Origin: Oscillospiraceae bacterium
GTDB taxonomy: Bacteria; Bacillota; Clostridia; Oscillospirales; Oscillospiraceae
Length of the DNA: 40,633 nucleotides
Direction of reading: 5' to 3'
Assembly (NCBI GenBank): GCA_017398685.1
Contig: JAFQFH010000008.1
Coordinates: forward strand, 1 to 40,633
The stretch's first letter is position 1. The number at the start of each line of letters is the position of its first letter. This document shows positions 23,610 to 34,020 of the stretch, one piece after another. Below the pieces are notes generated by a model that made no database searches, was not told where the DNA came from, and saw only the letters and a list, made by a program, of their open reading frames with translations. A program made the position numbers and the translations under genes.

Positions 23610-25598
23610 TTGAAAAAGAATACGAAGAAGATAGCCGATCCTGGCATATGGATATGTCTGGCGTTTATGGCTGTCTTTGCCTTGGGTGCGGTTTTCTTTG
23701 AAGCATATATTCTGGCGGCCTGTGAGGGCGCGGCCTGCGCTATCATCGGCGCAGTTGCCTTCCTTACCCGCCACCGCCGCGAAAAGAAGCTCAAGGCCTA
23801 TATTGAATCCATCACTTATGATACGGAAAACGCCAAAAACAGCACCCTTATGAACTTCCCCATGCCCATCGCCGTTTTTCAGCTTTCCGACTCCCGCATA
23901 ATCTGGGGCAATGAGCAGTTTTTCCAGATGTGTGGCAGCGAAGGCTCCAGAATGGATGCCTGCATTGCTGATATGGTGCCGGAATTTACGGGCAAGTGGC
24001 TTATGGAAGGCAAAACCCAGTATCCCACGCTCCTTGAGCTGGGTGACAGGAAGTACCGGCTTCACGGACACATAATCAGCTCCGGCAGCGATGAAGAGAA
24101 CGAAGCCTTCATGGGTATAACATATTGGGTGGACATGACCGAATATGACAATATCCGCGTAAAATACGAGAATACCCGCCCAGTGGCAGGCGTTGTGGTT
24201 ATAGACAATCTGGATGAACTGTACAGAAACCAGCCTGACAGGGTGAAAAACGATATCCGCGACGCTGTGGAGGACAGGCTCCGCCAGTGGTGCGAGGAAT
24301 ACAGCGGTATTCTCCGCCGTTTTGACAGGGACAGGTATCTTGTCGTTTTTGAAAAGCAGGATATCGACCATATGAAGGAAGATAAGTTCCGTATTACGGA
24401 AGAGATGCATCAGGTGGAAAGCCCCAGCGGTATCGGCGCTTCCATAAGCATCGGCTTTGGTGCAGATGCGGATACCCTGGGCGAGTCCCTGCAATTTGCG
24501 GATGTGGGTATAGAGCTTGCCATTTCCCGCGGCGGCGACCAGACCGTCATAAAGGACAGGCTCAGCTTTGAATTTTTCGGCGGCAGGGGCTTTGAGGTGG
24601 AGAAACGCACCAAGGTCAAATCCCGCGTCATGGCCAATACTCTGGCTGAACTTGTGCGGGATTCCAGCAAGGTATATGTGATGGGTCACCGCTTTGCCGA
24701 TCTGGACAGTGTAGGTGCTGCCGTTGGTGTGTGCTGTCTTGCAAGAAACTGCGGTGTCGAGGCAGAAATAGTAATTGACCCCAATATAAACGCGGCCCAC
24801 TCACTTATCGAAATGGTAAAGGCCGAGCCTGAATACAAGGACGTTTTCATCAGTGCACAGGAGGCTATGGCACATTCCGACAGCCGAACTCTCCTTGTTA
24901 TAGTGGACACCAACAGACCCGAACAGGTGGAGGAGGCTGACCTTCTTTCTGCCTGCAACCGAGTTGCAGTCATTGACCATCACAGGGTCGCCGCTACTTA
25001 TATCCAGAACGCGGCCCTTGGCTTTATCGAGCCCTATGCATCTTCTGCTTCCGAGCTTGTCACCGAGGTTTTGCAGGAGCTTCTTGAGCAGAGCGATCTT
25101 CTCAAGTGCGAGGCTGAGGCCCTGCTTGCAGGTATTGTCCTTGACACCAAGAGCTTCACCCTGCGTACCGGCGACCGCACCTTTGATGCGGCGGCTTTCC
25201 TGCGTCGGGCCGGAGCCGATACCTCCGAAGTCAAAAAGCTTTTGCAGACCGGCATGGAGGACACCGTTGCAAGGTACAGGATTTTGCAAAGCGCCGAGCT
25301 TTACAAAAATGTGGCCATCGCCGCACCCTCCGAGCCGCAGAACCGCATAGTGGCAGCGCAGGCAGCGGATGAGCTTCTCAACATATCCGGAGTTGAGGCC
25401 TCCATTGTGGTGGCTCCGGACGGGGCAGGCGGGGTAATAGCTTCTGCCCGTTCCATAGGTGAGCTGAACGTACAGATACTTATGGAAAAGCTGGGCGGCG
25501 GCGGCAACCGCAGCGCTGCGGCGGTACAGTTCAAGGAAATGGAGCTGCCCGAGGCAGTTTACATGGTATATAAAGCTATAGACGATTACTTCTCTTGA
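23610..25598 (+). CDS. gdpP: cyclic-di-AMP phosphodiesterase GdpP
   Basis: Hydrolyses c-di-AMP, which controls osmolyte and cell-wall balance. Of 662 residues, two N-terminal membrane segments (about 12-55) are followed by a PAS-like region, a degenerate GGDEF domain (SISIGFG, about 278-284) and a DHH/DHHA1 phosphoesterase. The DHH part shows [15 protein letters not shown] (about 358-370), VDTNRPEQ, the IDHH motif (about 455) and the C-terminal [13 protein letters not shown]. The TTG at 23610 is preferred because AGGAGGTG lies six bases upstream; an ATG at 23580 would place that site inside the gene. First gene of the rplI-dnaB-tilS-hpt-ftsH run; the gdpP-rplI-dnaB order is common in Firmicutes. 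Confidence 0.96.
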   Translation: MKKNTKKIADPGIWICLAFMAVFALGAVFFEAYILAACEGAACAIIGAVAFLTRHRREKKLKAYIESITYDTENAKNSTLMNFPMPIAVFQLSDSRIIWGNEQFFQMCGSEGSRMDACIADMVPEFTGKWLMEGKTQYPTLLELGDRKYRLHGHIISSGSDEENEAFMGITYWVDMTEYDNIRVKYENTRPVAGVVVIDNLDELYRNQPDRVKNDIRDAVEDRLRQWCEEYSGILRRFDRDRYLVVFEKQDIDHMKEDKFRITEEMHQVESPSGIGASISIGFGADADTLGESLQFADVGIELAISRGGDQTVIKDRLSFEFFGGRGFEVEKRTKVKSRVMANTLAELVRDSSKVYVMGHRFADLDSVGAAVGVCCLARNCGVEAEIVIDPNINAAHSLIEMVKAEPEYKDVFISAQEAMAHSDSRTLLVIVDTNRPEQVEEADLLSACNRVAVIDHHRVAATYIQNAALGFIEPYASSASELVTEVLQELLEQSDLLKCEAEALLAGIVLDTKSFTLRTGDRTFDAAAFLRRAGADTSEVKKLLQTGMEDTVARYRILQSAELYKNVAIAAPSEPQNRIVAAQAADELLNISGVEASIVVAPDGAGGVIASARSIGELNVQILMEKLGGGGNRSAAAVQFKEMELPEAVYMVYKAIDDYFS

Positions 25599-25612
25599 AA
25601 GGAGATTACAAT

Positions 25613-26059
25613 ATGAAAGTTATATTCAATGTTGACGTAAAGGGTCAGGGCAAGAAGGGCGAGATGAAGGAAGTATCCACCGGCTACGCCCGCAACTATC
25701 TTCTGCCCCGCAACCTTGCCACCGAGGCCACTGCCGACAATCTCAACGCCTTCAAGCTCAAGGAGAAGGCCAAGGCCGCCCAGATAGCCAAGGAAAAGGC
25801 GCAGGCACAGGAGTATGCCGCAAAGCTCAACGGCGTTCAGGTCACTATCCGCGCCAAGGCCGGCAACAACGGCAAGCTCTTCGGCGCTGTTACCTCTCAG
25901 GAGATAAGCGATGCTCTCAAGGCCCAGTTCGATATGGACATTGAGAAAAACAAGATAGTTCAGGCCGAGCCCATAAAGAGCTACGGCAGCTTCACCGTCA
26001 AGGCAAAGCTGGGCTATGAGATCAGCGGCAGCATCAACGTGCTGGTAGTAGAGGGCTGA
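25613..26059 (+). CDS. rplI: 50S ribosomal protein L9
   Basis: Large-subunit protein binding 23S rRNA domain V. The 148 residues have the N-terminal domain [20 protein letters not shown], then [13 protein letters not shown], a long connecting helix (about 44-75) and the C-terminal domain [22 protein letters not shown] lies 8 bases before the ATG at 25613, 14 bases after the gdpP stop. Lys-rich composition is normal for the family. Confidence 0.98.
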   Translation: MKVIFNVDVKGQGKKGEMKEVSTGYARNYLLPRNLATEATADNLNAFKLKEKAKAAQIAKEKAQAQEYAAKLNGVQVTIRAKAGNNGKLFGAVTSQEISDALKAQFDMDIEKNKIVQAEPIKSYGSFTVKAKLGYEISGSINVLVVEG

Positions 26060-26101
26060 TTTAGCCGGCGTAAAGCACCCATCTGAAAGGAGGGGTCTTA
26101 T

Positions 26102-27451
26102 ATGGATGAGCTTTTGGGGAGAAAAACGCCACATTCCGTTGCGGCGGAACAGGCCGTCATCGGCTCCATGCTCATTGACCCCAGATGCATCCCCGATGTA
26201 CTGGAAAAACTGAAAGCGGACGAGTTTTATGTGCAGCTCAACCGCAATATATTTGATACCATGGCCGCCATGTTTGCCTACGGTCAGACCATTGACCCGG
26301 TCACTGTTCTGGATCAGATGAAGGTTAGGGGCGTATATGAGGACAACTGCGAAAGCTTTGTGGCCGAAGTCATGCGTATTACGCCCACGGCTGCAAATGT
26401 GCTGGAATACGCCGCCATCGTACGGGACAAGGCGCTTATGCGCCGCCTCGCTGAAACGGCGGACGATATAAACAACATGGTGCAGGAAGGCTCCGGCGAA
26501 GCTGAGGACATGCTGGAGGCCGCGGAGAGAAAGATATATGCCCTGCGTCAGGGCAGGGTAGTGGGCGGTCTTATGCCCATTTCCTCCGTGGTGCAGAATG
26601 TTTTTGACTCCCTTGAGGAGGCCGCAGCCTCCGGCGGCAAGCTGCCGGGCATATCCACAGGTCTTCCCGATCTGGACAAGACCATTCTGGGCCTCAATAA
26701 GTCCGAGTTTATTCTCATTGCAGCCCGACCCGGTATGGGCAAAACCAGTATCGCCCTGAACATTGCCCTTTACGCTGCCATGAACCTGCACAAGACCATT
26801 GCCATCTTCTCTCTGGAAATGTCAAGAGAGCAGCTGGTGTCAAGACTATTGTCCCGTGCGGCGCTGGTGCCCAGCCAGCATCTTCTCACAGGTCAGCTCT
26901 CCGAGCAGCAGTGGCGCAGCATCGCCGATGCCGCCCAGACCCTCTCCGCCACGGACATCAGGATAGACGATAACCCCACTCTCACCGTATCCGAAATGAA
27001 CGCCCAGTGCCGCCGCATCCCCAATCTGGACATGGTCATCATCGACTATCTCCAGTTGATGCAGTCGGCAGGCAGCGGACACAGCTGGTCAAACGAAAGC
27101 CGCACCCAGGCCGTCAGCGATATAAGCCGAATGCTCAAGATAATGGCGAAAGAGCTTAATATACCTGTGGTCTGCCTTTCTCAGCTGTCCCGTGCCAACG
27201 AGTCCCGTACTAATAAGCGCCCCATGCTCTCCGACCTTCGAGAGTCCGGCGCCATCGAGCAGGACGCGGACGTGGTCATCGGTCTTTACCGTGAGGGCTA
27301 TTATAACAACGAGTGCGAAAACCCCAATCTGGCCGAAGCCATCGTGCTGAAAAACCGCAAGGGCGAGACCGGTACGGTGGAACTGGCATGGCTGCCGGAG
27401 TATACCTCCTTTGGCAGTGTGGAGAAGCGTCGCGGCGAAGATGACTACTGA
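26102..27451 (+). CDS. dnaB: replicative DNA helicase DnaB
   Basis: Hexameric helicase of the replication fork. The 449 residues are standard. The N-terminal domain starts RKTPHSVAAEQAVIGSMLID. The RecA-like ATPase has Walker A ARPGMGKTS (about 208-216), Walker B MVIIDYLQLM (about 312-321) and SQLSRANESR. AAAGGAGG lies 8-9 bases before the ATG at 26102. No intein is present, although dnaB often hosts one. It overlaps tilS by 11 bases. Confidence 0.98.
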   Translation: MDELLGRKTPHSVAAEQAVIGSMLIDPRCIPDVLEKLKADEFYVQLNRNIFDTMAAMFAYGQTIDPVTVLDQMKVRGVYEDNCESFVAEVMRITPTAANVLEYAAIVRDKALMRRLAETADDINNMVQEGSGEAEDMLEAAERKIYALRQGRVVGGLMPISSVVQNVFDSLEEAAASGGKLPGISTGLPDLDKTILGLNKSEFILIAARPGMGKTSIALNIALYAAMNLHKTIAIFSLEMSREQLVSRLLSRAALVPSQHLLTGQLSEQQWRSIADAAQTLSATDIRIDDNPTLTVSEMNAQCRRIPNLDMVIIDYLQLMQSAGSGHSWSNESRTQAVSDISRMLKIMAKELNIPVVCLSQLSRANESRTNKRPMLSDLRESGAIEQDADVVIGLYREGYYNNECENPNLAEAIVLKNRKGETGTVELAWLPEYTSFGSVEKRRGEDDY

Positions 27452-28757
27452 TATTTTCAGAAAAATTTATATGCCGGATGACCGCAGGCGCGTACTCTGC
27501 GCCGTCTCCGGCGGGGCGGATTCCCTGTGCCTTCTGCATCTTCTGAAAAGCCATGAAAAAGAGCTTGGAATAGAACTTTTTGCCGCTCACTTTGAGCATG
27601 GCATAAGAGGTGAAGAGTCCCGACGGGATGCAGACTTTGTGCAGAAGTTCTGTGCAGAGCTTAAAGTCAGGCTTGTTGTATCCCACGGGGACACTCCCGG
27701 CTTTGCAAAGGAACAGCACATGGGCATGGAAGAGGCTGCCCGCACCCTCCGCTATCGCTTCCTTGAAGAGACGGCGGACAGCCTTGACTGTGACACTATC
27801 GCCACTGCCCACAACGCAAACGACAATACGGAAACCATAATCTTCAACCTCTGCCGCGGCAGCGGTGCGAAGGGCCTTTGCGGTATCCCCCAGGAAAGGG
27901 GCCGCTTGCTCCGCCCCCTGCTGAGCGTAACAAGAGCGGAGATAGAAAGCTATCTTACTGAAAACGCTCTTGACTATGTTACCGACAGCAGCAATCTTGA
28001 AGATGACTACAGCCGCAATCTTATCCGCCATCAGGTGGTGCCGGTGCTGAAAAAGATAAACCCGGCACTGGACGATACGCTTATGCGCGCATCCCGCCTC
28101 CTAGAGCAGGACGAGGACTGCCTTGGTCGTATGGCAGATGAATTTATAAAAGAAAACCATGAAAACGTCAGTATTCCCGCTGCCGGGCTTTTGGGCTTGC
28201 ACCCTGCCGTAGCCTCAAGGGTGCTGAGAAAGCTCTGCCCCCAAAGCCTTGGCGAGGCCCATGTGAGCGCTCTTATGGAGCTTGCCGCTGGCGAGGGGCT
28301 TGGCTTTTGCGATGTGCCGGGGCTCAGGGTGCGCCGGGAGCAGGGCAGGCTGTGCTTTGATGAGGAAAGCCATGAGCTTATTCAAGCCCGGGAACTGAAA
28401 GTGGGGGAGACACTCAGTTTGCCCCGCTCCGGACTTTCCATAAGCGTGCAAAAGGAAATATACACCGGAGAAATTCACGGCTTGTTCAAGACTTATTGGA
28501 TCAAATGTGAGAGTATATGTGGGCAACTCATCTGCTCCTCCCGTCTGCCCGGTGATAAAATCCGTCCTCAGGGCAGGAATTGCACCAAAAGTCTCAAAGC
28601 CATTTTTACAGAGAAAAAAATGACCCGGCGCCAACGTGACCTGTGTCCCGTGATAAGGGACGACAAGGGTGTTCTTATCCTTGTGGGCCACGCAGTTGAT
28701 GTCCGCTGCAGGCCAGCTGTGGGGGATGAGGCGCTGAGGATTGAAATCAGAGAATAG
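27441..28757 (+). CDS. tilS: tRNA(Ile)-lysidine synthetase TilS
   Basis: Converts C34 of tRNA-Ile(CAU) to lysidine so that it reads AUA. The 438 residues have the PP-loop CAVSGGADSLCLL (about 20-32), HFEHGIRGEESRRDADFV, then ATAHNANDNTET, and the C-terminal TilS domain (about 355-438: ESICGQLICSSRLPGDKIRP). The ATG at 27441 lies inside the end of dnaB and gives the usual short N-terminus. Its stop is just before the hpt ribosome site; tilS-hpt-ftsH is a conserved Firmicutes order. Confidence 0.96.
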   Translation: MTTDIFRKIYMPDDRRRVLCAVSGGADSLCLLHLLKSHEKELGIELFAAHFEHGIRGEESRRDADFVQKFCAELKVRLVVSHGDTPGFAKEQHMGMEEAARTLRYRFLEETADSLDCDTIATAHNANDNTETIIFNLCRGSGAKGLCGIPQERGRLLRPLLSVTRAEIESYLTENALDYVTDSSNLEDDYSRNLIRHQVVPVLKKINPALDDTLMRASRLLEQDEDCLGRMADEFIKENHENVSIPAAGLLGLHPAVASRVLRKLCPQSLGEAHVSALMELAAGEGLGFCDVPGLRVRREQGRLCFDEESHELIQARELKVGETLSLPRSGLSISVQKEIYTGEIHGLFKTYWIKCESICGQLICSSRLPGDKIRPQGRNCTKSLKAIFTEKKMTRRQRDLCPVIRDDKGVLILVGHAVDVRCRPAVGDEALRIEIRE

Positions 28758-28782
28758 AAATAAAAACAGGGAGATAATATTG

Positions 28783-29328
28783 ATGGGTATAATGGAAAAG
28801 GATATTGAGCGGGTTCTGATATCCCAGATAGAGCTTGAAAAGAAAGTCCAGGAGATCGGCGAACAGATATCAAAGGACTATGAGGGCGAAACGCCCATAT
28901 TTGTGGGAGTGCTGAAAGGCTGCTTTATTTTCATGGCAGACCTTATGCGCCATGTGAGCATAAACTGCTCAATGGACTTTATGGCTGTGTCCTCTTATCA
29001 GGGCACAAGCTCCACCGGCGCTGTCAAGATAAACAAGGACCTGAACGAGTCCATTGAGGGTAAGCATCTTATCCTTGTTGAGGATATTCTCGACTCCGGT
29101 GTGACCCTCAATTATCTCAAAAATTACCTCTCCGTGAGAAAGCCTGCATCCATAAAAATAGCTACTCTCATGGATAAGCCCGCGCGACGCAAGGCGGACA
29201 TATATGCCGATTATTCCTGCTTTGAAGTGCCGGATGCCTTCGTTGTGGGCTACGGTCTGGACTATAATGAAAAATACCGCAATCTGCCGTATATCGGCGT
29301 TCTTAAACCAGAAGTTTATCAGGCCTAA
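28783..29328 (+). CDS. hpt: hypoxanthine phosphoribosyltransferase
   Basis: Purine salvage: hypoxanthine or guanine plus PRPP to IMP or GMP. The 181 residues have the PRPP-binding loop HLILVEDILDSGVTL (about 92-106) and ASIKIATLMDKPARR. GGGAG lies about 10 bases before the ATG at 28783; an in-frame ATG at 28792 is also possible. It sits between tilS and ftsH as in many Firmicutes. Confidence 0.97.
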   Translation: MGIMEKDIERVLISQIELEKKVQEIGEQISKDYEGETPIFVGVLKGCFIFMADLMRHVSINCSMDFMAVSSYQGTSSTGAVKINKDLNESIEGKHLILVEDILDSGVTLNYLKNYLSVRKPASIKIATLMDKPARRKADIYADYSCFEVPDAFVVGYGLDYNEKYRNLPYIGVLKPEVYQA

Positions 29329-29349
29329 TGTAAAGGAAGTGACAGTTTT

Positions 29350-31392
29350 TTGAAACCTAACCGGAACAGGATCAGGGACATTGGATTTTATGTGATGCTG
29401 ATGGTCATTCTCATCGCAGTCATCTATACCATGACCGGGGACTCTCAGGAAAATCAGGTGGAGAACTATTCAGACCTTGTCACCCTCTTTGAAGAGGAAA
29501 AGGTTGAATCCTTCACCACAGAGGGAAATGTTATCATCCTCAACGTGAGAACGGGGGACGAAGTCAAGCCCACGGAGGAAATGACCTACGATCTCTACAG
29601 CTTTTCTCTCTTTTATGAGGATTTTGGTGATATTATCCGTGAACAGTATGCCTCCGGTGTGCTGACAGAGTATGAATATGACGAAGGCTTCACCGTCCCC
29701 TGGTGGGCAAGCTTTCTGCCTTATCTTCTCATCATGGCCGCCGCCATGGGCCTTTGGTATGTGATGATGAACAAGGCCGGCGGTATGCAGGGCGGCGTTG
29801 GCAAGTTCAGCAAGGCCCGCACCAGACTTGGCAGCGAGGAGAAGGACAAGAAAACCTTTGCCGATGTTGCAGGCTGTGACGAGGAGAAGGAAGAGCTTTC
29901 CGAGATAGTTGACTTCCTCAAAAACCCCAAGGCATACACCGCAATGGGCGCGCGCATCCCCAAGGGCGTGCTGCTGGTAGGCCCTCCGGGTACAGGTAAA
30001 ACCCTGCTTGCCAAGGCTGTTGCAGGCGAGGCCAATGTGCAGTTCCTCTCCATCTCCGGATCTGACTTTGTTGAGCTTTACGTTGGTGTTGGCGCAGGCC
30101 GCGTCCGTGACCTTTTTGATCAGGCCAAGAAGGCAGCTCCCGCCATCATCTTTATAGACGAGATAGACGCAGTCGGCCGTCAGCGCGGCAGCGGTCTGGG
30201 CGGCGGTCACGATGAACGCGAACAGACCCTCAACCAGCTGCTGGTAGAGATGGACGGTTTCGGCACCAACGAAGGCGTTATCGTTATGGCAGCCACCAAC
30301 CGTGCCGATATTCTGGACAATGCGCTTCTCCGTCCCGGCCGCTTTGACCGTCAGGTCTACGTGGGCCTGCCCGATATAAGAGGCCGTGAGGCCATACTGA
30401 AGATCCACGCCCGCGACAAGCAGCTGGGCGACGATGTGGATCTCAACTCCATCGCCAAGGGCACCCCCGGCTTTGCCGGTGCTGACCTTGAAAACCTGAT
30501 GAATGAGGCAGCCCTGCTGGCCGTGCGCCGCAAGCACCGCTTCATCAATATGGAGGATATCGACGAGGCCATACTCAAGGTCCAGATGGGCCCCGAGAAG
30601 AAGAGCCGCAAGATGAGCGACAAGGCAAGACGGCTCACCGCCTATCACGAGGCCGGTCACGCCGTTGCAGGCCGCTTCCTTGAGAATGTCGACCCCGTCC
30701 ACTATATCACCATCATCCCCCGTGGCATGGCAGGCGGCTTCACCCTTTTCAGACCCCAGGAGGACCTTGAAAACTTCAAGTCCCGTGCCGAGATGTTTGA
30801 AAGTATCGTCATGGCTCTGGGCGGCCGTGTGGCAGAGAAGCTCTTCCTTGACGATATCTCCACCGGCGCTTCCGGCGATATCCAGCAGGCCAGCTCCATC
30901 GCCCGAGATATGGTCATGAAATACGGCATGAGCGAAAAGCTTGGCCCCATCTCCTACGACAGCTCCGGTCACTCCATCTTCATCGGCCGTGACTTCGGCC
31001 AGACCAAGAGCTACTCTGAAGAGACTGCCGGAACTATCGACAGCGAGGTAAAGCGCATCTTCGACATGGCCTCTGCCAAGTGTGAGGAGATACTTTCCAC
31101 CCATGCAAAGGAGCTCAAAGACATTGCCGAGTACCTTCTCAAGCATGAGACTATGGAAGCCGACGAGTTCAATTACTACTTTGAGCACGGCGAATTCATG
31201 CCCGAGAACCTCAAGGCTGCCAAGAGCGTGAAGCTTGACCCCACTATCGAGCGTCCCGCCCGCAAGATCTCCATGATCGACGGCTACGCCGAGGAAAAGA
31301 TACAGGCAGCAGAGCAGCAAGAACAGCAGCCTGAAGCTGCACCTGAAACCTCTGCTCCCGAAGCTTCTTCCGAAGAGAAGAGCGAAGAATAA
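29350..31392 (+). CDS. ftsH: ATP-dependent zinc metalloprotease FtsH
   Basis: Membrane AAA+ protease for quality control and regulated proteolysis. The 680 residues have membrane segments at about 10-29 and 118-140 flanking a small extracytoplasmic domain. Walker A GPPGTGKT (about 211), Walker [13 protein letters not shown] and the zinc site HEAGH (about 433) are visible. The acidic, Gln/Ala/Glu-rich tail (about 645-680) is low-complexity. The start is TTG at 29350 with GGAAGTGA 8-9 bases upstream. A terminator follows the stop. Confidence 0.97.
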   Translation: MKPNRNRIRDIGFYVMLMVILIAVIYTMTGDSQENQVENYSDLVTLFEEEKVESFTTEGNVIILNVRTGDEVKPTEEMTYDLYSFSLFYEDFGDIIREQYASGVLTEYEYDEGFTVPWWASFLPYLLIMAAAMGLWYVMMNKAGGMQGGVGKFSKARTRLGSEEKDKKTFADVAGCDEEKEELSEIVDFLKNPKAYTAMGARIPKGVLLVGPPGTGKTLLAKAVAGEANVQFLSISGSDFVELYVGVGAGRVRDLFDQAKKAAPAIIFIDEIDAVGRQRGSGLGGGHDEREQTLNQLLVEMDGFGTNEGVIVMAATNRADILDNALLRPGRFDRQVYVGLPDIRGREAILKIHARDKQLGDDVDLNSIAKGTPGFAGADLENLMNEAALLAVRRKHRFINMEDIDEAILKVQMGPEKKSRKMSDKARRLTAYHEAGHAVAGRFLENVDPVHYITIIPRGMAGGFTLFRPQEDLENFKSRAEMFESIVMALGGRVAEKLFLDDISTGASGDIQQASSIARDMVMKYGMSEKLGPISYDSSGHSIFIGRDFGQTKSYSEETAGTIDSEVKRIFDMASAKCEEILSTHAKELKDIAEYLLKHETMEADEFNYYFEHGEFMPENLKAAKSVKLDPTIERPARKISMIDGYAEEKIQAAEQQEQQPEAAPETSAPEASSEEKSEE

Positions 31393-31400
31393 CACCCGAG

Positions 31401-31428
31401 ACTCCCTGATTCTTGTCAGGGAGTTTTA
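31401..31428 (+). terminator. intrinsic terminator after ftsH
   Basis: ACTCCCTGA (31401-31409), 6-base loop, TCAGGGAGT (31416-31424), then TTTAATTT. Confidence 0.88.
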
Positions 31429-31445
31429 ATTTATAAACTTCACTA

Positions 31446-31474
31446 TTGTGAAACAAAATTCCCTGTGTTAAAAT
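31446..31474 (+). promoter_or_regulatory. ychF promoter
   Basis: TTGTGA (31446-31451), 17-base spacer, TAAAAT (31469-31474). Confidence 0.72.
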
Positions 31475-31548
31475 AAACTTTAGTGCATAAAAATATAATG
31501 CTGGCAGGCTTTGTGCTGACAGCGTTCATTCCAAAGGAGAATAGATAT

Positions 31549-32622
31549 ATGAAGCTCGGTATCGTCGGACTTCCCAACGTAGGCAAGACCACACTTTTCA
31601 ACGCCCTCACCGGCTCCAAGGCCGAAACCAGCGCATACACAAACGCTGCCGCAAAGCCCAACATGGGCTCTGCCAAGGTGCCTGATGAACGCCTTGACTG
31701 GCTGGCAGAGTACTATAAGCCCAGAAAGTACAGCCCTGCCTCCATCGACTTTGTGGACGTGGCCGGTGTTGCCAAGGGCGGTAAGGGCAACGAGGTTTTT
31801 CAGGCTATCCGCCAGACCGACGCTCTCGTGCACGTGGTAAGATGCTTTGATGATGAGGGAATTTTCACCGAGAAGGCCGATGCAGCCCGGGATGCCGAGA
31901 CTTTTGACCTTGAAATGATCCTCGCAGATATGGAGCTTGTGGAACGCCGCCTTGAAAGGGCGAAGAAGAACGCCAAAAGCGGCGACAAGAAGTACAAGCG
32001 CGAGGTGGAGATGTGCAGCAGCCTCATCGAGCATCTCACCGACGGAAACCCCGCCCGCACCTTTGAATTTACCGATGAGGACAAGGATATACTCATAGAC
32101 GGCGGCCTTCTCACCGTAAAGCCTGTTATCTACGCTGCAAACCTTGGCGAGATGGATATGGCGGACTATGCTTCAAACGAAAACTTTGCCGCCCTCAAGG
32201 CCATTGCGGACGCACAGGGCGCAGCCGTTCTGCCCGTAGCCGCCAAGTTTGAAGAGGACATTGCCGAAATGGACGCTGAGGAAGCGCAGATGTTCATGGA
32301 GGATCTGGGCCTCACCGAGACGGGACTGAGCCGCCTTATCCGCACCTCCTATGAGCTTCTGGGCTATATCTCATTCCTAACTGCCGGCGAGGACGATGTG
32401 CACGCATGGACCATAGTCCGCGGCACCAAGGCTCCCAGAGCTGCCGGCAAGATACACACCGATATTGAACGCGGCTTTATCCGCGCCGAAGTCATCGCCT
32501 TTGAGGACCTCAAGGCCTGCGGCAGCATTGCAGCAGCCAAGGAAAAGGGGCTTTTCCGACTCGAGGGCAAGGACTATGTGATGAAGGACGGAGATATAAC
32601 CAACTTCCGCTTCAATGTGTGA
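31549..32622 (+). CDS. ychF: redox-regulated ATPase YchF
   Basis: Obg-related P-loop ATPase that prefers ATP and associates with ribosomes. The 357 residues have G1 GLPNVGKTT (6-14), NMGSAKVPDERLDWLAEYYKP, the G3 region DFVDVAGVAKGG, and a C-terminal TGS domain (about 275-357) ending MKDGDITNFRFNV. The ATG at 31549 has AAAGGAGA upstream and begins MKLGIVGLPN as in relatives. It is monocistronic, with no clear hairpin after it. Confidence 0.97.
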   Translation: MKLGIVGLPNVGKTTLFNALTGSKAETSAYTNAAAKPNMGSAKVPDERLDWLAEYYKPRKYSPASIDFVDVAGVAKGGKGNEVFQAIRQTDALVHVVRCFDDEGIFTEKADAARDAETFDLEMILADMELVERRLERAKKNAKSGDKKYKREVEMCSSLIEHLTDGNPARTFEFTDEDKDILIDGGLLTVKPVIYAANLGEMDMADYASNENFAALKAIADAQGAAVLPVAAKFEEDIAEMDAEEAQMFMEDLGLTETGLSRLIRTSYELLGYISFLTAGEDDVHAWTIVRGTKAPRAAGKIHTDIERGFIRAEVIAFEDLKACGSIAAAKEKGLFRLEGKDYVMKDGDITNFRFNV

Positions 32623-32670
32623 CGAAACTGTAAATATATCGTTTTTGACGGCGCTTTTTCCTGCTTTTTG

Positions 32671-32699
32671 TTGACTTTGCCATTCAAACATGGTAATCT
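32671..32699 (+). promoter_or_regulatory. promoter of the Mn2+-riboswitch operon
   Basis: TTGACT (32671-32676), 17-base spacer, TAATCT (32694-32699). The predicted transcript start near 32706 fits the riboswitch 5' end. Confidence 0.78.
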
Positions 32700-32705
32700 T
32701 TGGCG

Positions 32706-32845
32706 TGTAATAAGGGAGTAGCTTACGCCAACAGGCGACGGGGTGCCGTCATCTCAACCTGAGAGATCAGGTTCGGCTCACCGGTACAGTTTTTGTATTT
32801 TGCGAGACTTTTACAGCCTGGGCTGTAAGAGTCTCGTTTTTCTAT
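32706..32845 (+). ncRNA. yybP-ykoY (Mn2+) riboswitch with overlapping terminator
   Basis: The leader shows the conserved landmarks in order: AAGGGAGTAGC (32713-32723), a TCATCTCAACC stretch, CTCACCGGTACAG (32778-32790) and TTTTGCGAGACTTTTAC, matching the yybP-ykoY pattern GGGGAGUAGC ... CUCACCGG ... GCAAGACCUUU. The 3' strand CGAGACTTTTACAGCC (32803-32818) also pairs with GGCTGTAAGAGTCTCG (32821-32836), followed by five T, forming a terminator. In this family Mn2+ binding stabilises the aptamer and lets transcription through. It governs the downstream permease and P-type ATPase, a classic cargo for this riboswitch. The aptamer was recognised by eye, not by a covariance model. Confidence 0.75.
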
Positions 32846-32877
32846 GCCTTAACGGAAATTTAGCGAGGAGTGAAATG

Positions 32878-34020
32878 ATGCTGACAACCCAGCAGCGCAG
32901 AGATTTTTTGATTAAGTTCGCCTTTTGGGGAGCTCTTGGCCTTCTGGCCTTCGGCTTTATACATTTTCTGCTTGGCCCTTTGACGCCTTTTATCATCGCC
33001 TTTACTGTGGCGGCTTTGCTGCAGGGGCTTATGCGCTGGGTGGAACAGCGCTGGGCAAAAATACCCCACGGCGTTGTGGCAACGGCTCTGACAGTTTTGA
33101 GCTATATGATTTTGCTGGGGCTGGTGCTGCTTTTGCTGGTTGGGCTTTTTTCCGCCGCCATCGACTGGGCTTCTGACCTGCCCGACTATTTCACTGAAAC
33201 CATCACCCCTTGGCTTGAAGAGGGCAGCGCCAACATACTGGGCTTTGTGTATATGCTCAACCCCAGTATGGGCCAGTATCTTCAGGAGATGCTTCCCGAT
33301 GCGCTCTCCGCCATGGGCTCTGTTATCATGGACTTTTCTGTGAGCCTTGTCAGCTGGGCATCGTCCGTGGGCACAAAGCTGCCCGGAGCCATGCTGGCAG
33401 TTGTGGTCTGCGTCATTGCCACGGCCTTTCTCTCAAGGGACTATGCCTATATAAGCTCCTCCATCCTTTCTGTATTTCCCGGAAGAGCGCAGGTCATGCT
33501 CCGGCAGGCGAAAACCGCCATTGTGAAGATACTGGGCAACTTTGCCCGTTCGTATGTGCTGATTTTGTTTATTACCTTCCTTGAAATATGGATAGGACTG
33601 GAGATAATAAACTTTGAAAACGCTATAGTCATTGCCGCTATAATCGCGGTGTTTGACATTCTGCCCATCGTCGGCTCCGGCATGGTGCTTCTGCCCTGGA
33701 CCATCTTCAAATTCGTGCAGGGCGACGTGGGCAAGGGCATCGGCCTTCTGATACTCTACCTATGGGTGGTCATAGCCCGTCAGGTGATAGAGCCGCGCAT
33801 CGTCAGCAAGCGCGTGGGTCTGCACCCGCTGTCAACACTGCTTTTCATGTGGCTGGGGCTGAAAATTTTCGGCGGCGTGGGAATGCTTGCGCTGCCCATA
33901 TGTGTGCTTATTTTGAAAGACCTGCATGAAAGCGGCTTTCTCAATAATATAGTAGAACCTGTGAACGAGCGCTGCGATGAATGTGCCATGCAGCGGCAAG
34001 AGGAGGAAAATTTATCTTGA
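32878..34020 (+). CDS. AI-2E family transporter (PerM/YtvI-like membrane protein)
   Basis: A 380-residue membrane protein with about seven to eight hydrophobic helices. The family stretch FDILPIVGSGMVLLPW (about 258-273) and RQVIEPRIVSKRVGLHPL (about 301-318) are clear. Members were named for AI-2 export, but their substrates are mostly unproven; some are Na+/H+ antiporters. ATG at 32878 (or 32875) with GAGGAG just upstream. It is the first gene behind the Mn2+ riboswitch. Its TGA overlaps the TTG start of the P-type ATPase, so both are translated together. Confidence 0.9.
   Translation: MLTTQQRRDFLIKFAFWGALGLLAFGFIHFLLGPLTPFIIAFTVAALLQGLMRWVEQRWAKIPHGVVATALTVLSYMILLGLVLLLLVGLFSAAIDWASDLPDYFTETITPWLEEGSANILGFVYMLNPSMGQYLQEMLPDALSAMGSVIMDFSVSLVSWASSVGTKLPGAMLAVVVCVIATAFLSRDYAYISSSILSVFPGRAQVMLRQAKTAIVKILGNFARSYVLILFITFLEIWIGLEIINFENAIVIAAIIAVFDILPIVGSGMVLLPWTIFKFVQGDVGKGIGLLILYLWVVIARQVIEPRIVSKRVGLHPLSTLLFMWLGLKIFGGVGMLALPICVLILKDLHESGFLNNIVEPVNERCDECAMQRQEEENLS

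Noticed and set aside
32740-32790. TPP-riboswitch-like words (GGGTGCC, CTGAG, AACCTGA)
   Set aside because: Order and spacing do not fit the THI-box, while GGGAGTAGC, CTCACCGG and GCGAGACTTTT fit yybP-ykoY, and the downstream genes are ion transporters, not thiamine genes.
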